DNA of 64,000 nt from assembly GCA_958296405.1 (NCBI GenBank), contig OY282519.1, positions 2,154,132 through 2,218,131 on the forward strand, written 5' to 3'. The notes beneath the pieces are model-generated. The model was not told the DNA's origin, made no database searches, and worked only from the letters and a program-made list of their open reading frames with translations. This stretch comes from an uncultured Pseudomonadales bacterium (GTDB lineage Bacteria > Pseudomonadota > Gammaproteobacteria > Pseudomonadales > Azotimanducaceae). Shown one piece after another: positions 33,247 through 41,152 of the stretch (positions are counted from its first letter, which is position 1; each line of letters starts with the position of its first letter). Position numbers and translations under genes: made by a program.

Positions 33247-33984
33247 GTGGCGGGGTGCGACGGGAAGCGCATTTTGGGGAGGATTCGCAAAGCGTGCGTT
33301 TGGGGAGCGCTGCAACTGGCCGTGTGGCCGGGCGCGGTGGCGGCCGCGCTTGAGCCGGGCGCCGCGGCGCCAGCCTTTTCGCTGCCATCGTTGGCGGCGC
33401 CGGCTGAGCGCGTGGCGCTGGCGGATCATGGCGGCAAAGTGCTCTACATCGATTTCTGGAGCGCATGGTGCGCACCATGCCGGGATGCGCTTCCGGCGCT
33501 GGCCGCGCTGCGCGAAACGTATCCGCGCGAGCGCTTTGAGGTGATCGGCATTAATGTCGACCCGCTGCCCGATGCTGCGCGCCGGGTGCTCGAAGGGGTC
33601 GGGGCGCGCTATCCAACCGCTAGCGACGCCAGTGCGGAATCTGCGACAATGTATGGCGTCGAGGCGCTGCCTGCCGCGTTCGTGGTGGGTGCCGATGGCA
33701 TCGTTCGCCATGTGCAGCGCGGCCCCCTCGCCAAGGACATCAACGTGGTCAAGGCGGCGCTCGCTGCCCTGATCGAACCCGAATCGGCGCAGCCGGAAGA
33801 GCGGCCCGAAGGCCGGGACATGGCCAGAAGGCTGGAAGGACCGGAAGTGCCGGAAGCGGAAGTGCTTGAAGCAGAAGTGGCCGGAAGGTCGGAAACCCAG
33901 AAACAAAGGAACGCCATGACGTCGAATGCCTTTGCCGCGCCTCGGGCGTCGGCCGCGCAGGGCTTGGGAGCCGCCGCGCCATGA
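33247..33984 (+). CDS. TlpA-like thiol:disulfide interchange protein preceding the cox cluster
   Basis: A thioredoxin-fold protein with an N-terminal hydrophobic export/anchor segment (ALQLAVWPGAVAAAL) and a redox-active WCAPC (Cys75/Cys78 from this start) in YIDFWSAWCAPCRDALP, then IGINVDPLPDAARR and VEALPAAFVVGADG with the cis-Pro. TlpA/ResA proteins keep cysteines reduced in the periplasm, for cytochrome c or CuA-site maturation, which fits its place just before coxB. After the domain (about residue 175) comes a strange tail of repeated Gly/Pro/Glu codons (bases about 33790-33900) and MTSNAFAAPRASAAQG, ending in a four-base overlap with the coxB ATG. The start is uncertain: GTG 33247 or TTG 33274. 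Confidence 0.8.
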   Translation: MAGCDGKRILGRIRKACVWGALQLAVWPGAVAAALEPGAAAPAFSLPSLAAPAERVALADHGGKVLYIDFWSAWCAPCRDALPALAALRETYPRERFEVIGINVDPLPDAARRVLEGVGARYPTASDASAESATMYGVEALPAAFVVGADGIVRHVQRGPLAKDINVVKAALAALIEPESAQPEERPEGRDMARRLEGPEVPEAEVLEAEVAGRSETQKQRNAMTSNAFAAPRASAAQGLGAAAP

Positions 33985-35333
33985 CCACTGCCATCATTCT
34001 GCTCATCGTCGTGCTGGGCTCGGTGCTGTTCAACATGCTGAGCCCGTGGTGGTTCACGGACATCGCGTCGAACTGGGGCAGCATCGATTTTGCGGTGTTC
34101 GTCACGTTCTGGATCTGCGGCGTCGCCTTCGTGCTGGTGGGCCTGTTCATGGTCTACGCGATCTGGAAGTACCGCCGCCGCGATGGGCAACGCGCCGCCT
34201 ATGAGCCGGAGAACAAGCGCCTTGAGTGGTGGCTCACCATCGTCACCACGGTGGGCGTCGTCGGCATGCTGGCGCCTGGCCTCGTGGTGTGGGAGGAATA
34301 CGTCGACGTGCCGGACGAAGCGGCGCAACTGGAAGTTGTCGGCCAACAGTGGAATTGGAGTTACCGGCTGCCAGGGGAAGACGGCCTGCTTGGCGCGGCG
34401 GACGCGCGCAGAATCACCGCAGACAACCCGTTCGGTTTGGATCCGGAAGATCCCACCAGCCACGATGACGTGCTCATCGCGCAGGCGACGCTGCACCTGC
34501 CCATCGACCGGCCGGTCAAGGTGCTGCTGCGCTCCAAGGATGTGCTGCACGATTTCTATGTGCCGGAGTTCCGCGCCAAGATGGACGCGGTGCCCGGCAT
34601 GATCTCCTACTTTTGGTTCACGCCCACCAAGGCCGGCACTTATGAAGTGTTGTGCGCGGAGCTTTGCGGCGTCGGCCACCACACCATGCGCGGCACCGTG
34701 GTGGTGAACGAGAGGGAAGATTACGAGGCGTGGTTGGGCAGCCAGCAGACGTTCGGCGACACGCTGACGCGCCCGGCTGGGGACGTGGCGGCGGGGCAAG
34801 CGGCCTATGTGGTGTGCGCGGCCTGCCACGGCGCCCAAGCCGAGGGCAACGTTGCCCTCAACGCGCCGAAGCTCACGGGGCAGAGCGCATGGTATCTGCG
34901 CCGCCAGATAGCCGCCTACAAGCAGGGCCTGCGCGGCACCCATGAAGACGACGAGTTTGGCCGCCAGATGGCGCCGATGGTGGCGACGCTCTTCGACCGA
35001 ACCGCGGTGGAGAACGTCATCGCCTACATCCATTCGCTGCCGGACAATCCGGCGCCGGCGACGGTGTCGGGCGATGTCGCGCGCGGCCAAGCGCTCTACC
35101 GCGGGTGCGTGGTGTGTCACCGCGCCGATGGCAGCGGCAGCCACGGCACCTTGGCGCCGCGTTTGGCGGGGATGACGGATTGGTACATGGCGCAGCAGTT
35201 GCACAACTTCCAAGCTGGCATCCGCGGCCACCTGATGGAAGACACCTTGGGACGCCAGATGGTGCTCATGTCGAAGCAATTGCACGGCGATGAGGCGATC
35301 GACGACGTCGTCGCCTACATCAATACGCTCTGA
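33981..35333 (+). CDS. coxB: Cytochrome c oxidase subunit II fused to two cytochrome c domains
   Basis: A 450-residue membrane-anchored subunit II. Two N-terminal helices (about 1-25, 38-62) lead to a cupredoxin domain with VVGQQWNWSYRLP, DVLHDFYVPEFRAKMD and the CuA site CAELCGVGHHTM (Cys225, Cys229, His233 and the following Met). Two class I cytochrome c domains follow with haem motifs CAACH (279-283) and CVVCH (376-380), and distal Met candidates such as RQMAPM and RQMVLM. A caa3-like oxidase with a diheme subunit II can take electrons directly or from c-type donors; two fused haems are less common than one. The ATG overlaps the stop of the TlpA gene (ATGA). It begins the coxB-coxA-coxC-subunit IV set. 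Confidence 0.95.
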   Translation: MTTAIILLIVVLGSVLFNMLSPWWFTDIASNWGSIDFAVFVTFWICGVAFVLVGLFMVYAIWKYRRRDGQRAAYEPENKRLEWWLTIVTTVGVVGMLAPGLVVWEEYVDVPDEAAQLEVVGQQWNWSYRLPGEDGLLGAADARRITADNPFGLDPEDPTSHDDVLIAQATLHLPIDRPVKVLLRSKDVLHDFYVPEFRAKMDAVPGMISYFWFTPTKAGTYEVLCAELCGVGHHTMRGTVVVNEREDYEAWLGSQQTFGDTLTRPAGDVAAGQAAYVVCAACHGAQAEGNVALNAPKLTGQSAWYLRRQIAAYKQGLRGTHEDDEFGRQMAPMVATLFDRTAVENVIAYIHSLPDNPAPATVSGDVARGQALYRGCVVCHRADGSGSHGTLAPRLAGMTDWYMAQQLHNFQAGIRGHLMEDTLGRQMVLMSKQLHGDEAIDDVVAYINTL

Positions 35334-35413
35334 TGCGGATGGCGTCGGGATGTCTGGCGCGGCAGCCGGTTGAATGCCGGTTGGCCGCCAGTTGAGTAAA
35401 AAGGAGAGAGCCG

Positions 35414-37162
35414 ATGGCCGTTGAAGCGCAAGTTCCCTATCAGGAAGCGATCGAGGTACATCACCCGCACAGCTGGATCACGAAGTATTGGTTCAGCCAA
35501 GACCACAAAGTCATCGCCATCCAGTACGGCATCACCGCCATCGGCGTCGGCTTGGTGGCGCTGGCGCTGTCGGCGCTGATGCGGCTGCAGCTCGGCTTCC
35601 CGGACACCTTCGATTTCATCGACCCGGAGGCCTATTACCAGTTCATCACCATGCACGGCATGATCATGGTGATCTATCTGCTGACGGCGCTCCTGCTCGG
35701 CGGCTTCGGCAATTACCTCATTCCGCTCATGTGCGGCGCGCGAGACATGGTGTTCCCGTTCGTCAACATGATCAGCTACCACGTCTACTTCTTGTCGGTG
35801 ATCGTGCTGCTGGCGAGCTATTTCGTGCCCGGCGGCCCCACCGGCGCTGGTTGGACGCTGTATCCGCCGCAGGCCATCCTCGAGGGCACGCCAGGGGTGG
35901 ATTGGGGCATCCTCACCATGCTGGGCTCCCTCGCCATCTTCATCGTGGCGTTCACGATGGGCGGCCTTAACTACGTCACCACCATCCTGCAGGCGCGCAC
36001 GCGGGGCATGACGCTCATGCGCATGCCGCTCTCGGTGTGGGGCATCTTCATGGCCACGGTGCTCGGCTTGCTTGCGTTCCCGGCGCTGTTCGTGAGCGCC
36101 ATCATGATGCTGCTGGATAAGACCATTGGCACCAGCTTCTTCATGCCTGCCATCTCTTCCATTGGCGAGACGCTCGATTACAGCGGTGGCAGCCCGCTCC
36201 TGTTCCAGCACCTCTTCTGGTTCTTCGGGCATCCAGAGGTGTACATCGTCGCGTTGCCGGCGTTCGGCATCGTGTCTGATCTCATCAGCACCCATGCCCG
36301 CAAGAACATCTTCGGCTACCGCATGATGGTGTGGGCCATCGTCGCCATCGGCGTGCTCAGCTTCATCGTGTGGGCGCATCACATGTATGTGAGCGGCATG
36401 CATCCGTGGTTCGGCTTCTTCTTCGCCACCACCACGCTCATCATCGCGGTGCCAACGGCCATCAAGGTGTACAACTGGACGCTCACGCTCTGGCGCGCCA
36501 ACATCCACTTGACGGTGCCGATGCTGTTCGCCATCGCCTTCGTCATCACCTTCGTCATGGGCGGCATCACCGGCCTGTTCCTCGGCAACGTCATCGTCGA
36601 CGTGCCGTTGTCCGACACCTACTTCGTCGTCGCGCACTTCCACATGGTGATGGGCGTCGCGCCCATCCTCGTGATCTTCGGCGCCATCTACCACTGGTAC
36701 CCGAAGATGACCGGCAAGATGCTGAACGACACCTTGGGGCACATCCACTTCTGGGTGACGTTCCTCGGCACCTACATCATCTACTACCCCATGCACTACC
36801 TCGGCTTCGTGGGGGTGCCGCGCCGCTATTTCGCCAACGGCGACATGGCGATCATCGATTCGTCGGTGGAAATGTTGAATCAGACCATCACCGTGGCAGC
36901 GCTGATCGTGGGCATCTTCCAGGCCGTGTTCATCTGGAACCTGATCTACAGCTACTTCCGCGGCAAGGACTCGGGCCATAACCCGTGGAAGGCGACGACG
37001 CTGGAGTGGCAGACGCCCGAAACGCCGCCGCGGCATGGCAATTGGGAAGACAAGAAGCTGCCCACGGTGCATCGCTGGGCCTACGATTACAGCGTGCCCG
37101 GCGAAGAGGACGACTTCGTGCCCCAGACGGCGCCGCAAACCGGGTCGCAACCCGCCACTTGA
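35414..37162 (+). CDS. coxA: Cytochrome c oxidase subunit I
   Basis: The catalytic subunit of the haem-copper oxidase, 582 residues, 12 or more membrane helices. Ligands are visible: MHGMIMVIYLL (haem a His), FFGHPEVYIVALP (CuB His cross-linked to Tyr), WAHHMYVSG (CuB histidines) and YFVVAHFHMVMG (haem a and a3 histidines). The Tyr in GHPEVY places it in type A (aa3). It reduces O2 to water and pumps protons. A strong ribosome site (AAAAAGGAGAGAG) precedes the ATG. The first residues (VPYQEAIEVHHPHSWITKYWFSQDHK) are typical. Assembly factors (cox11, haem a synthase) are not in the window. Confidence 0.97.
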   Translation: MAVEAQVPYQEAIEVHHPHSWITKYWFSQDHKVIAIQYGITAIGVGLVALALSALMRLQLGFPDTFDFIDPEAYYQFITMHGMIMVIYLLTALLLGGFGNYLIPLMCGARDMVFPFVNMISYHVYFLSVIVLLASYFVPGGPTGAGWTLYPPQAILEGTPGVDWGILTMLGSLAIFIVAFTMGGLNYVTTILQARTRGMTLMRMPLSVWGIFMATVLGLLAFPALFVSAIMMLLDKTIGTSFFMPAISSIGETLDYSGGSPLLFQHLFWFFGHPEVYIVALPAFGIVSDLISTHARKNIFGYRMMVWAIVAIGVLSFIVWAHHMYVSGMHPWFGFFFATTTLIIAVPTAIKVYNWTLTLWRANIHLTVPMLFAIAFVITFVMGGITGLFLGNVIVDVPLSDTYFVVAHFHMVMGVAPILVIFGAIYHWYPKMTGKMLNDTLGHIHFWVTFLGTYIIYYPMHYLGFVGVPRRYFANGDMAIIDSSVEMLNQTITVAALIVGIFQAVFIWNLIYSYFRGKDSGHNPWKATTLEWQTPETPPRHGNWEDKKLPTVHRWAYDYSVPGEEDDFVPQTAPQTGSQPAT

Positions 37163-37246
37163 ACAACGGTAACTGATCGCCCGTCCTCCGTCGCGCGCCG
37201 AGCGTCGGCGCGGGGAGGGGCGGCTTTGAGAGGAGCTAAGCACCGG

Positions 37247-37912
37247 ATGGCCGAAGCAACCGGACTGCGCAACCTTCAGGTCGTGGACGACTGGGCCGCG
37301 GATGTCGAAGTGTTCCGGGGTGTGCCCTGGGGCAAGGCGATGATGTGGATCTTCCTGCTGTCAGACACCTTCATCTTCACCTGCTTCCTCACGGCGTACA
37401 TGACGGTGCGCATGACCACTTCGGAACCGTGGCCGAATCCAAGCGAAGTGTTCGCATTGGAAGCGTTTGGCGTTCCGGTGCCGTTGCTCCTCATCGCCAT
37501 CATGACGTTCATCCTCATCACGTCGAGCGGCACGATGGCCATGGCGGTGAACATGGGCTACCGGCGCCGGCGCGGCCCCGCGGCGTTGCTGATGGTCATC
37601 ACGGCGTTGTTGGGCGCCAGCTTCGTGGGCATGCAGGCGTTCGAGTGGACGAAGCTCATCATGGACGAGGGCGTGCGGCCGTGGGGCAACCCCATGGGCG
37701 CCCCGCAGTTCGGCTCCACGTTCTTCATGATCACCGGCTTCCACGGCCTGCATGTCTCCGCGGGAGTGGTCTATTTGGCCGTCGTCGCTTGGCGGGTGTG
37801 GCGTGGCCGCTACGAGAAGCAGGGCTACGACATCGTCGAGATCACGGGCCTGTATTGGCACTTCGTCGATCTCGTTTGGGTCTTCATCTTCGCGTTCTTC
37901 TATCTCTGGTAG
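37247..37912 (+). CDS. coxC: Cytochrome c oxidase subunit III
   Basis: A 221-residue protein with five predicted helices: WGKAMMWIFLLSDTFIFTCFLTAYMTVR, PLLLIAIMTFILITSSGTMAMAV, PAALLMVITALLGASFVGMQAFEW, STFFMITGFHGLHVSAGVVYLAVV and ITGLYWHFVDLVWVFIFAFFYLW. The motifs FHGLHV and YWHFVDLVW are the signature of subunit III. ATG 37247 is used with GAGAGGAG upstream; an in-frame TTG at 37226 would add seven residues. Length and five-helix form match the quinol/cytochrome-oxidase short-type subunit III. Confidence 0.94.
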   Translation: MAEATGLRNLQVVDDWAADVEVFRGVPWGKAMMWIFLLSDTFIFTCFLTAYMTVRMTTSEPWPNPSEVFALEAFGVPVPLLLIAIMTFILITSSGTMAMAVNMGYRRRRGPAALLMVITALLGASFVGMQAFEWTKLIMDEGVRPWGNPMGAPQFGSTFFMITGFHGLHVSAGVVYLAVVAWRVWRGRYEKQGYDIVEITGLYWHFVDLVWVFIFAFFYLW

Positions 37913-37919
37913 GGCAGTC

Positions 37920-38273
37920 ATGGCAGCAGACACAGGCCAACAACATCCAATCTCGGTCTACTTTTGGATTTGGACGCTGCTGTTCGTCTTCAGCGCCGCT
38001 TCCTACACGGTGGACTATATCGGCTTCCAAGGCTATATGCGTTGGACGCTCATCATCATCTTCATGATGCTGAAGGCTGGCTTCATCGTGGCCATCTTCA
38101 TGCACATGCGTTGGGAGCGGGTGGCGCTCATCACGGCCATTCTGGTGCCGCCCGGCGCGTTGCTCGTGCTCGTGGCGTTGATGGCGATGGAATCAGACTA
38201 CACATGGGCCACGCGCATCCTGTATTTCGGGGAAGACCCAGCGCCCGTGCCGCTGCCGCCGCCTTCGCACTAG
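37920..38273 (+). CDS. Cytochrome c oxidase subunit IV (prokaryotic type)
   Basis: A 117-residue membrane protein with three helices (IWTLLFVFSAASYTVDYI, MRWTLIIIFMMLKAGFIVAIFMHM, ALITAILVPPGALLVLVALMAM), the organisation of the COX4_pro family, an accessory subunit of bacterial haem-copper oxidases. The ending YFGEDPAPVPLPPPSH is a short cytoplasmic tail. It starts 7 bases after the coxC stop and ends the oxidase operon. Confidence 0.88.
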   Translation: MAADTGQQHPISVYFWIWTLLFVFSAASYTVDYIGFQGYMRWTLIIIFMMLKAGFIVAIFMHMRWERVALITAILVPPGALLVLVALMAMESDYTWATRILYFGEDPAPVPLPPPSH

Positions 38274-38283
38274 GGCACAGACG

Positions 38284-38307
38284 CGCGGCGCAACGCTGCG
38301 CGCCGCG
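38284..38307. terminator. Strong GC hairpin between convergent subunit IV and HiPIP genes
   Basis: CGCGGCGC and GCGCCGCG form a perfect 8-base-pair stem around an 8-base loop, 10 bases after the subunit IV stop and between two converging genes. There is no U tract, so intrinsic termination is uncertain; it may act bidirectionally or protect the transcript end. Confidence 0.4.
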
Positions 38308-38330
38308 GCCGGCGGCCTAGCGGTTGCCCC

Positions 38331-38684
38331 CTAGGCGGGGGGCTTCACCACCCAGACGTTGCACCATCCCTTGGCGGCGACGGTTTGGCCGGGAAAGATC
38401 GCGCAGGGCGCCCAGCCGTCCTGCTCTTCCGCCGTGTTGTAGTGGATGCAGTTGTCGCAGAACTGCGTCTTACCTTCCGGCGTGTCGCGTTTCGGGAATC
38501 GAGTGACATCCACGTCAGCGACGTTGTGCCGGTAGCCGAGGGCCATCGCCGTGGGGTGCGTTTCCTCTAGGCGGGTTTGCGCCGCGGCGCCGCGGCCGAT
38601 GAGACCGGCGGCGGGGATGAAGGCAACCCACTTCGTTGTGGTGCCCATGAAGCGCCGGCGGCTGCAAGTGCTTGTTTGCGACAT
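38331..38684 (-). CDS. High-potential iron-sulfur protein (HiPIP), Tat-exported
   Basis: A 117-residue precursor. The twin-arginine signal SRRRFMGTTTKWVAFIPAAG (about residues 8-27) predicts folded export by TatABC. The mature part has the four [4Fe-4S] cysteines of HiPIPs: FCDNCIHY (Cys76, Cys79), PCAIFPG (Cys94) and KGWCNVWV (Cys108), plus the usual aromatic cage residues. HiPIPs are periplasmic one-electron carriers in gammaproteobacteria that can donate to terminal oxidases; the convergent position beside the aa3 oxidase suggests it may feed the diheme subunit II (inference). AGGAAG precedes the ATG. The 4.5S RNA gene ends about 40 bases upstream on the same strand. Confidence 0.93.
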   Translation of the reverse strand: MSQTSTCSRRRFMGTTTKWVAFIPAAGLIGRGAAAQTRLEETHPTAMALGYRHNVADVDVTRFPKRDTPEGKTQFCDNCIHYNTAEEQDGWAPCAIFPGQTVAAKGWCNVWVVKPPA

Positions 38685-38724
38685 GCTTCCTCTTGCTCTG
38701 CGAATTGCTTTCGAATGTGTGAAT

Positions 38725-38828
38725 GGAGGCGACCCAACCAGCCACACCTCGGCGCCCGAGTCCGCTGCTGCCGCTGCTCCCTTCCGGGCCTGACGGGGTT
38801 CACAACTTGTCGCCGCGAGGGGGCCGGC
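38725..38828 (-). ncRNA. ffs: Signal recognition particle 4.5S RNA
   Basis: Read on the minus strand, the conserved SRP core is present: GTCAGGCCCGGAAGGGAGC followed by AGC repeats, matching the GGAAG tetraloop domain that binds Ffh. The flanks pair as the long hairpin of small bacterial SRP RNA: the 5' arm GGCCCCCTCGC...AGTTGTGAACC pairs with the 3' arm GGTGTGGCTGGTTGGGTCGCC. The size (about 104 nt) agrees with gammaproteobacterial 4.5S RNAs; exact ends are estimated from pairing. It functions with Ffh in co-translational targeting to the membrane. A CATAAT -10 element lies just upstream. Open frames crossing this region are spurious. Confidence 0.9.
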
Positions 38829-38846
38829 ATGGGTCACCATCGCCGC

Positions 38847-38852
38847 ATTATG
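38847..38852 (-). promoter_or_regulatory. Putative -10 element of the 4.5S RNA gene (CATAAT)
   Basis: CATAAT on the minus strand lies about 20 bases before the start of the conserved RNA body, correct for a -10 box given a start near 38835-38840. The -35 region is not clear (a TTGCGT is 22 bases away, too far). Confidence 0.4.
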
Positions 38853-38969
38853 GTAGCGCCACGCCACTGCGGGACGCAACCAAAAGTGGGTGCCGAGCGC
38901 TGGATGAGCGTCCCGTCGGCACGCCGCCAACGCGATGCCCAGGATCGCTTTCCTTTTGTTGTGAGAGCC

Positions 38970-39980
38970 TCAACCGCTGTCGTCTTTGGGCTGCAGCCCG
39001 TGCTTGCGCAGGTAGCCCCGGAACTGATGGTAGGTGAGGCCGACGAGCTCGGCGGCTTTGCGCTGGTTGTGACGCGCTTGGCGCATTGCGGCTTCCACCA
39101 ACCCCACCTCGAACCGAGCGACGGATTCCTTCAGATTTGCCGGCAGCTGCTGGGCCAGCGCATTGCCGCCCAGCCCCTGCCCTGCCGCAGCATCCGGCGC
39201 CGGGCGAAAGGGCGATTCGAACGGGTCGATGGACACATCGTCCACCGGCGCTTCCGGCGCGGCGCGATAGACGGCGCGTTCCACGACGTTCTTCAGTTCG
39301 CGCACGTTGCCGGGCCAATCGTGGCCGCGCAAACGCTCGACAGCCGCCTCGGTGAAGCCGGGGAAGTACTCGCGGTCGAGCTCCGTGGCCATGTTGATGG
39401 CAAATGCCTCGGCGAGCAGTTCCAAATCTTCGCCGCGCGCCCTTAGTGGTGGCAGCGTGATGACATCGAAGGCGAGGCGGTCCAAGAGGTCGCGCCGGAA
39501 CTTGCCGGCGTTGGCCAAACGCGGCAGGTCCTCGTTGGTGGCGGCGATGAGCCGCACGTTGATGCGCTGGGTCTTGCTGCCGCCCAGGCGCTCAAATTCG
39601 CCGTACTCGATGACGCGGAGCACCTTTTCCTGCACCAGCCCAGAAGTGGTCGCCAGTTCGTCGAGGAACAGTGTGCCGCCGTCCGCGCGCTCGAAGCGCC
39701 CCGCATGGGCCCGCGTCGCGCCGGTGAACGCGCCGGCCTCGTGGCCAAACAGTTCGCTCTCGAGCAGCGAATCGGAAATCGCTGCGCAGTTCATCTTCAC
39801 GAACACGGCGTCCCACCGGTTCGAGAGGTAATGCAGGCGCGCCGCCATTCCTTCCTTGCCAGTGCCGCGTTCGCCGACGATGAGGATGGGCTTCTCCAGC
39901 GGCGCTGCCGCAGACACCTCGTCCAAGGCCTGCAGGAAGGCCGGAGATTCGCCGAGCAGCCGATCTTGTTCCGTTTGCAT
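38970..39980 (-). CDS. pspF: PspF, sigma-54-dependent activator of the psp operon
   Basis: A 336-residue bacterial enhancer-binding protein without an N-terminal receiver or GAF domain, as PspF. AAA+ features: Walker A GERGTGKEG (about 37-45), the sigma-54 contact loop ESELFGHEAGAFTGATRAHAG with GAFTGA, Walker B GGTLFLDELA, VRLIAATNEDLP and the arginine finger region LLDRLAFDVITLPPLR. A C-terminal Fis-type helix-turn-helix (RKAAELVGLTYHQFRGYLRKHGL) binds upstream activator DNA. It is divergent from pspA with 236 bases between, the classical layout; PspA would bind PspF to hold it inactive until envelope stress. Confidence 0.95.
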   Translation of the reverse strand: MQTEQDRLLGESPAFLQALDEVSAAAPLEKPILIVGERGTGKEGMAARLHYLSNRWDAVFVKMNCAAISDSLLESELFGHEAGAFTGATRAHAGRFERADGGTLFLDELATTSGLVQEKVLRVIEYGEFERLGGSKTQRINVRLIAATNEDLPRLANAGKFRRDLLDRLAFDVITLPPLRARGEDLELLAEAFAINMATELDREYFPGFTEAAVERLRGHDWPGNVRELKNVVERAVYRAAPEAPVDDVSIDPFESPFRPAPDAAAGQGLGGNALAQQLPANLKESVARFEVGLVEAAMRQARHNQRKAAELVGLTYHQFRGYLRKHGLQPKDDSG

Positions 39981-40090
39981 GGTTCGATTTTAGCTAAGGT
40001 TTGGCCAATTCAACCACGGCAACCTCCGTGTCCTGCGCGGAGATCCATAAAAGTGCAGTGGAAACAGTGCATTGCAGGAGGGTGTCGGTG

Positions 40091-40106
40091 TTGGCACGGA
40101 TTGTGA
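40091..40106 (+). promoter_or_regulatory. Candidate sigma-54 promoter for pspABC
   Basis: TTGGCACGGATTGTGA has a perfect -24 element (TTGGCACG) but a weak -12 element (GTGA where TTGC is expected, at the correct 10-base spacing from GG). It lies about 110 bases before pspA in the divergent pspF-pspA region, where PspF activation would be expected. No better -24/-12 match was seen there. Confidence 0.45.
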
Positions 40107-40216
40107 AAGAACAAGGGCAAGCGGATCGACAGTCCCCAAGGACGCGCCGACCCGCCGACTCAACGGGAGATGCCCACAAGGCGTCTCGCTTGGCACAGAC
40201 TAGGAGGCTATGCAAC

Positions 40217-40894
40217 ATGAGCGTGTTTTCCCGCATGACGGACATCATCAACGCCAACCTCAACGCCATGCTCGACAAGGCGGAGGATCCGGAGAAGATG
40301 GTGCGCCTCATCATCCAGGAGATGGAGGAGACCTTGGTGGAGGTTCGCACGACGTCGGCGCGAGCCATCGCGGACAAGAAGGAGTTGTCGCGCCGCCAAG
40401 CATCCCTTCAAGAAGAAGCCGCGAATTGGGAGCGCAAGGCGGAACTGGCCGTGCGCAAGGAGCGCGACGGCCTTGCCCGGGCTGCGCTGGCAGAGCGCAA
40501 CAAGGCGGCCGAAGCGGCGGACGCAGTGGCGGCGGAGTTGGAACTGCTCGGCGAGACGCTTGCCCGGCTGGGCGGCGACATCGCCGCGCTGCAGGCCAAG
40601 ATCAAAGACGCCAAGGCGCGCCGCAACGCCATCACGCTGCGTGGCCAAGCTGCGCAGACGCGGCTGCAGGTGCGGCGTCAGCTCTCAGACCACAACATCA
40701 ACGATGCGATGGAGCGCTTCGACATGTACGAGCGCCGCATGGATGACCTCGAAGGCCGCGTGGAGTCCTATGATCTCGGACACAGGACGTTGTCTGAGGA
40801 GATCGAGGGCTTGGAAGACGAAGAGCGCTTGGACGACGAGCTTGAGCAACTGAAGGCGCGGGTGAAGAAGCCCGCTGCCGGGGCCAGCGAATAA
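40217..40894 (+). CDS. pspA: Phage shock protein A
   Basis: PspA is a peripheral membrane-associated ESCRT-III-like protein that stabilises damaged inner membrane and inhibits PspF. The 225 residues start MSVFSRMTDIINANLNAMLDKAEDPEKMVRLIIQEME, the amphipathic membrane-binding helix and conserved start of helix 2, then long coiled-coil helices (about 25-190) and AVDKAAGASE-like tail. E. coli PspA is 222 residues. ATG 40217 has TAGGAGG upstream; the in-frame upstream extension to 40001 has no conservation-like features and crosses the promoter region. pspB follows after 15 bases. Confidence 0.96.
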   Translation: MSVFSRMTDIINANLNAMLDKAEDPEKMVRLIIQEMEETLVEVRTTSARAIADKKELSRRQASLQEEAANWERKAELAVRKERDGLARAALAERNKAAEAADAVAAELELLGETLARLGGDIAALQAKIKDAKARRNAITLRGQAAQTRLQVRRQLSDHNINDAMERFDMYERRMDDLEGRVESYDLGHRTLSEEIEGLEDEERLDDELEQLKARVKKPAAGASE

Positions 40895-40909
40895 GGTGGG
40901 ACGCGCAAC

Positions 40910-41152
40910 ATGGATGGACTGTTGTTCGCATTCGTTCCGACGATCCTCTTCATGGTGGTCGTCGCGCCGCTTTGGATCTTCCTGCACTATCGCAGCAAGC
41001 ACCGCGAGCGAACCGCGCTGTCGGACGACGAGCGGTTGGAGCTGGAGCGCCTGACGCAAACGGTTGGGCGCATGGGCGATCGCATCAAGACGCTCGAAGC
41101 CATCTTGGACGCCGAAACGCCCGGTTGGCGCAAGCGCGACGGCGCGCAATGA
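40910..41152 (+). CDS. pspB: Phage shock protein B
   Basis: An 80-residue inner-membrane protein: one N-terminal helix (LLFAFVPTILFMVVVAPLWIFLHY) then a leucine-zipper-like amphipathic helix (ERLELERLTQTVGRMGDRIKTLEAILD) ending GWRKRDGAQ. This is the standard PspB form, which with PspC senses envelope stress and recruits PspA away from PspF. Its stop overlaps the pspC ATG (ATGA). Confidence 0.94.
   Translation: MDGLLFAFVPTILFMVVVAPLWIFLHYRSKHRERTALSDDERLELERLTQTVGRMGDRIKTLEAILDAETPGWRKRDGAQ

Noticed and set aside
35315-37243. Long minus-strand frame (642 codons) across coxA
   Set aside because: It is the complement of the conserved coxA gene, rich in His/Arg/Asp as expected from antisense of a membrane protein; no family features.
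38577-39446. Plus-strand frame over the 4.5S RNA and pspF
   Set aside because: It covers a recognisable RNA gene and the complement of pspF.
40059-40076. Second sigma-54-like site TGGAAACAGTGCATTGC before pspA
   Set aside because: The GG to GC spacing is 12 bases rather than 10, so it is not a proper -24/-12 promoter.
40001-40216. In-frame upstream extension of pspA
   Set aside because: Begins beyond the psp promoter region, lacks conservation-like sequence, and the ATG 40217 has a good ribosome site.
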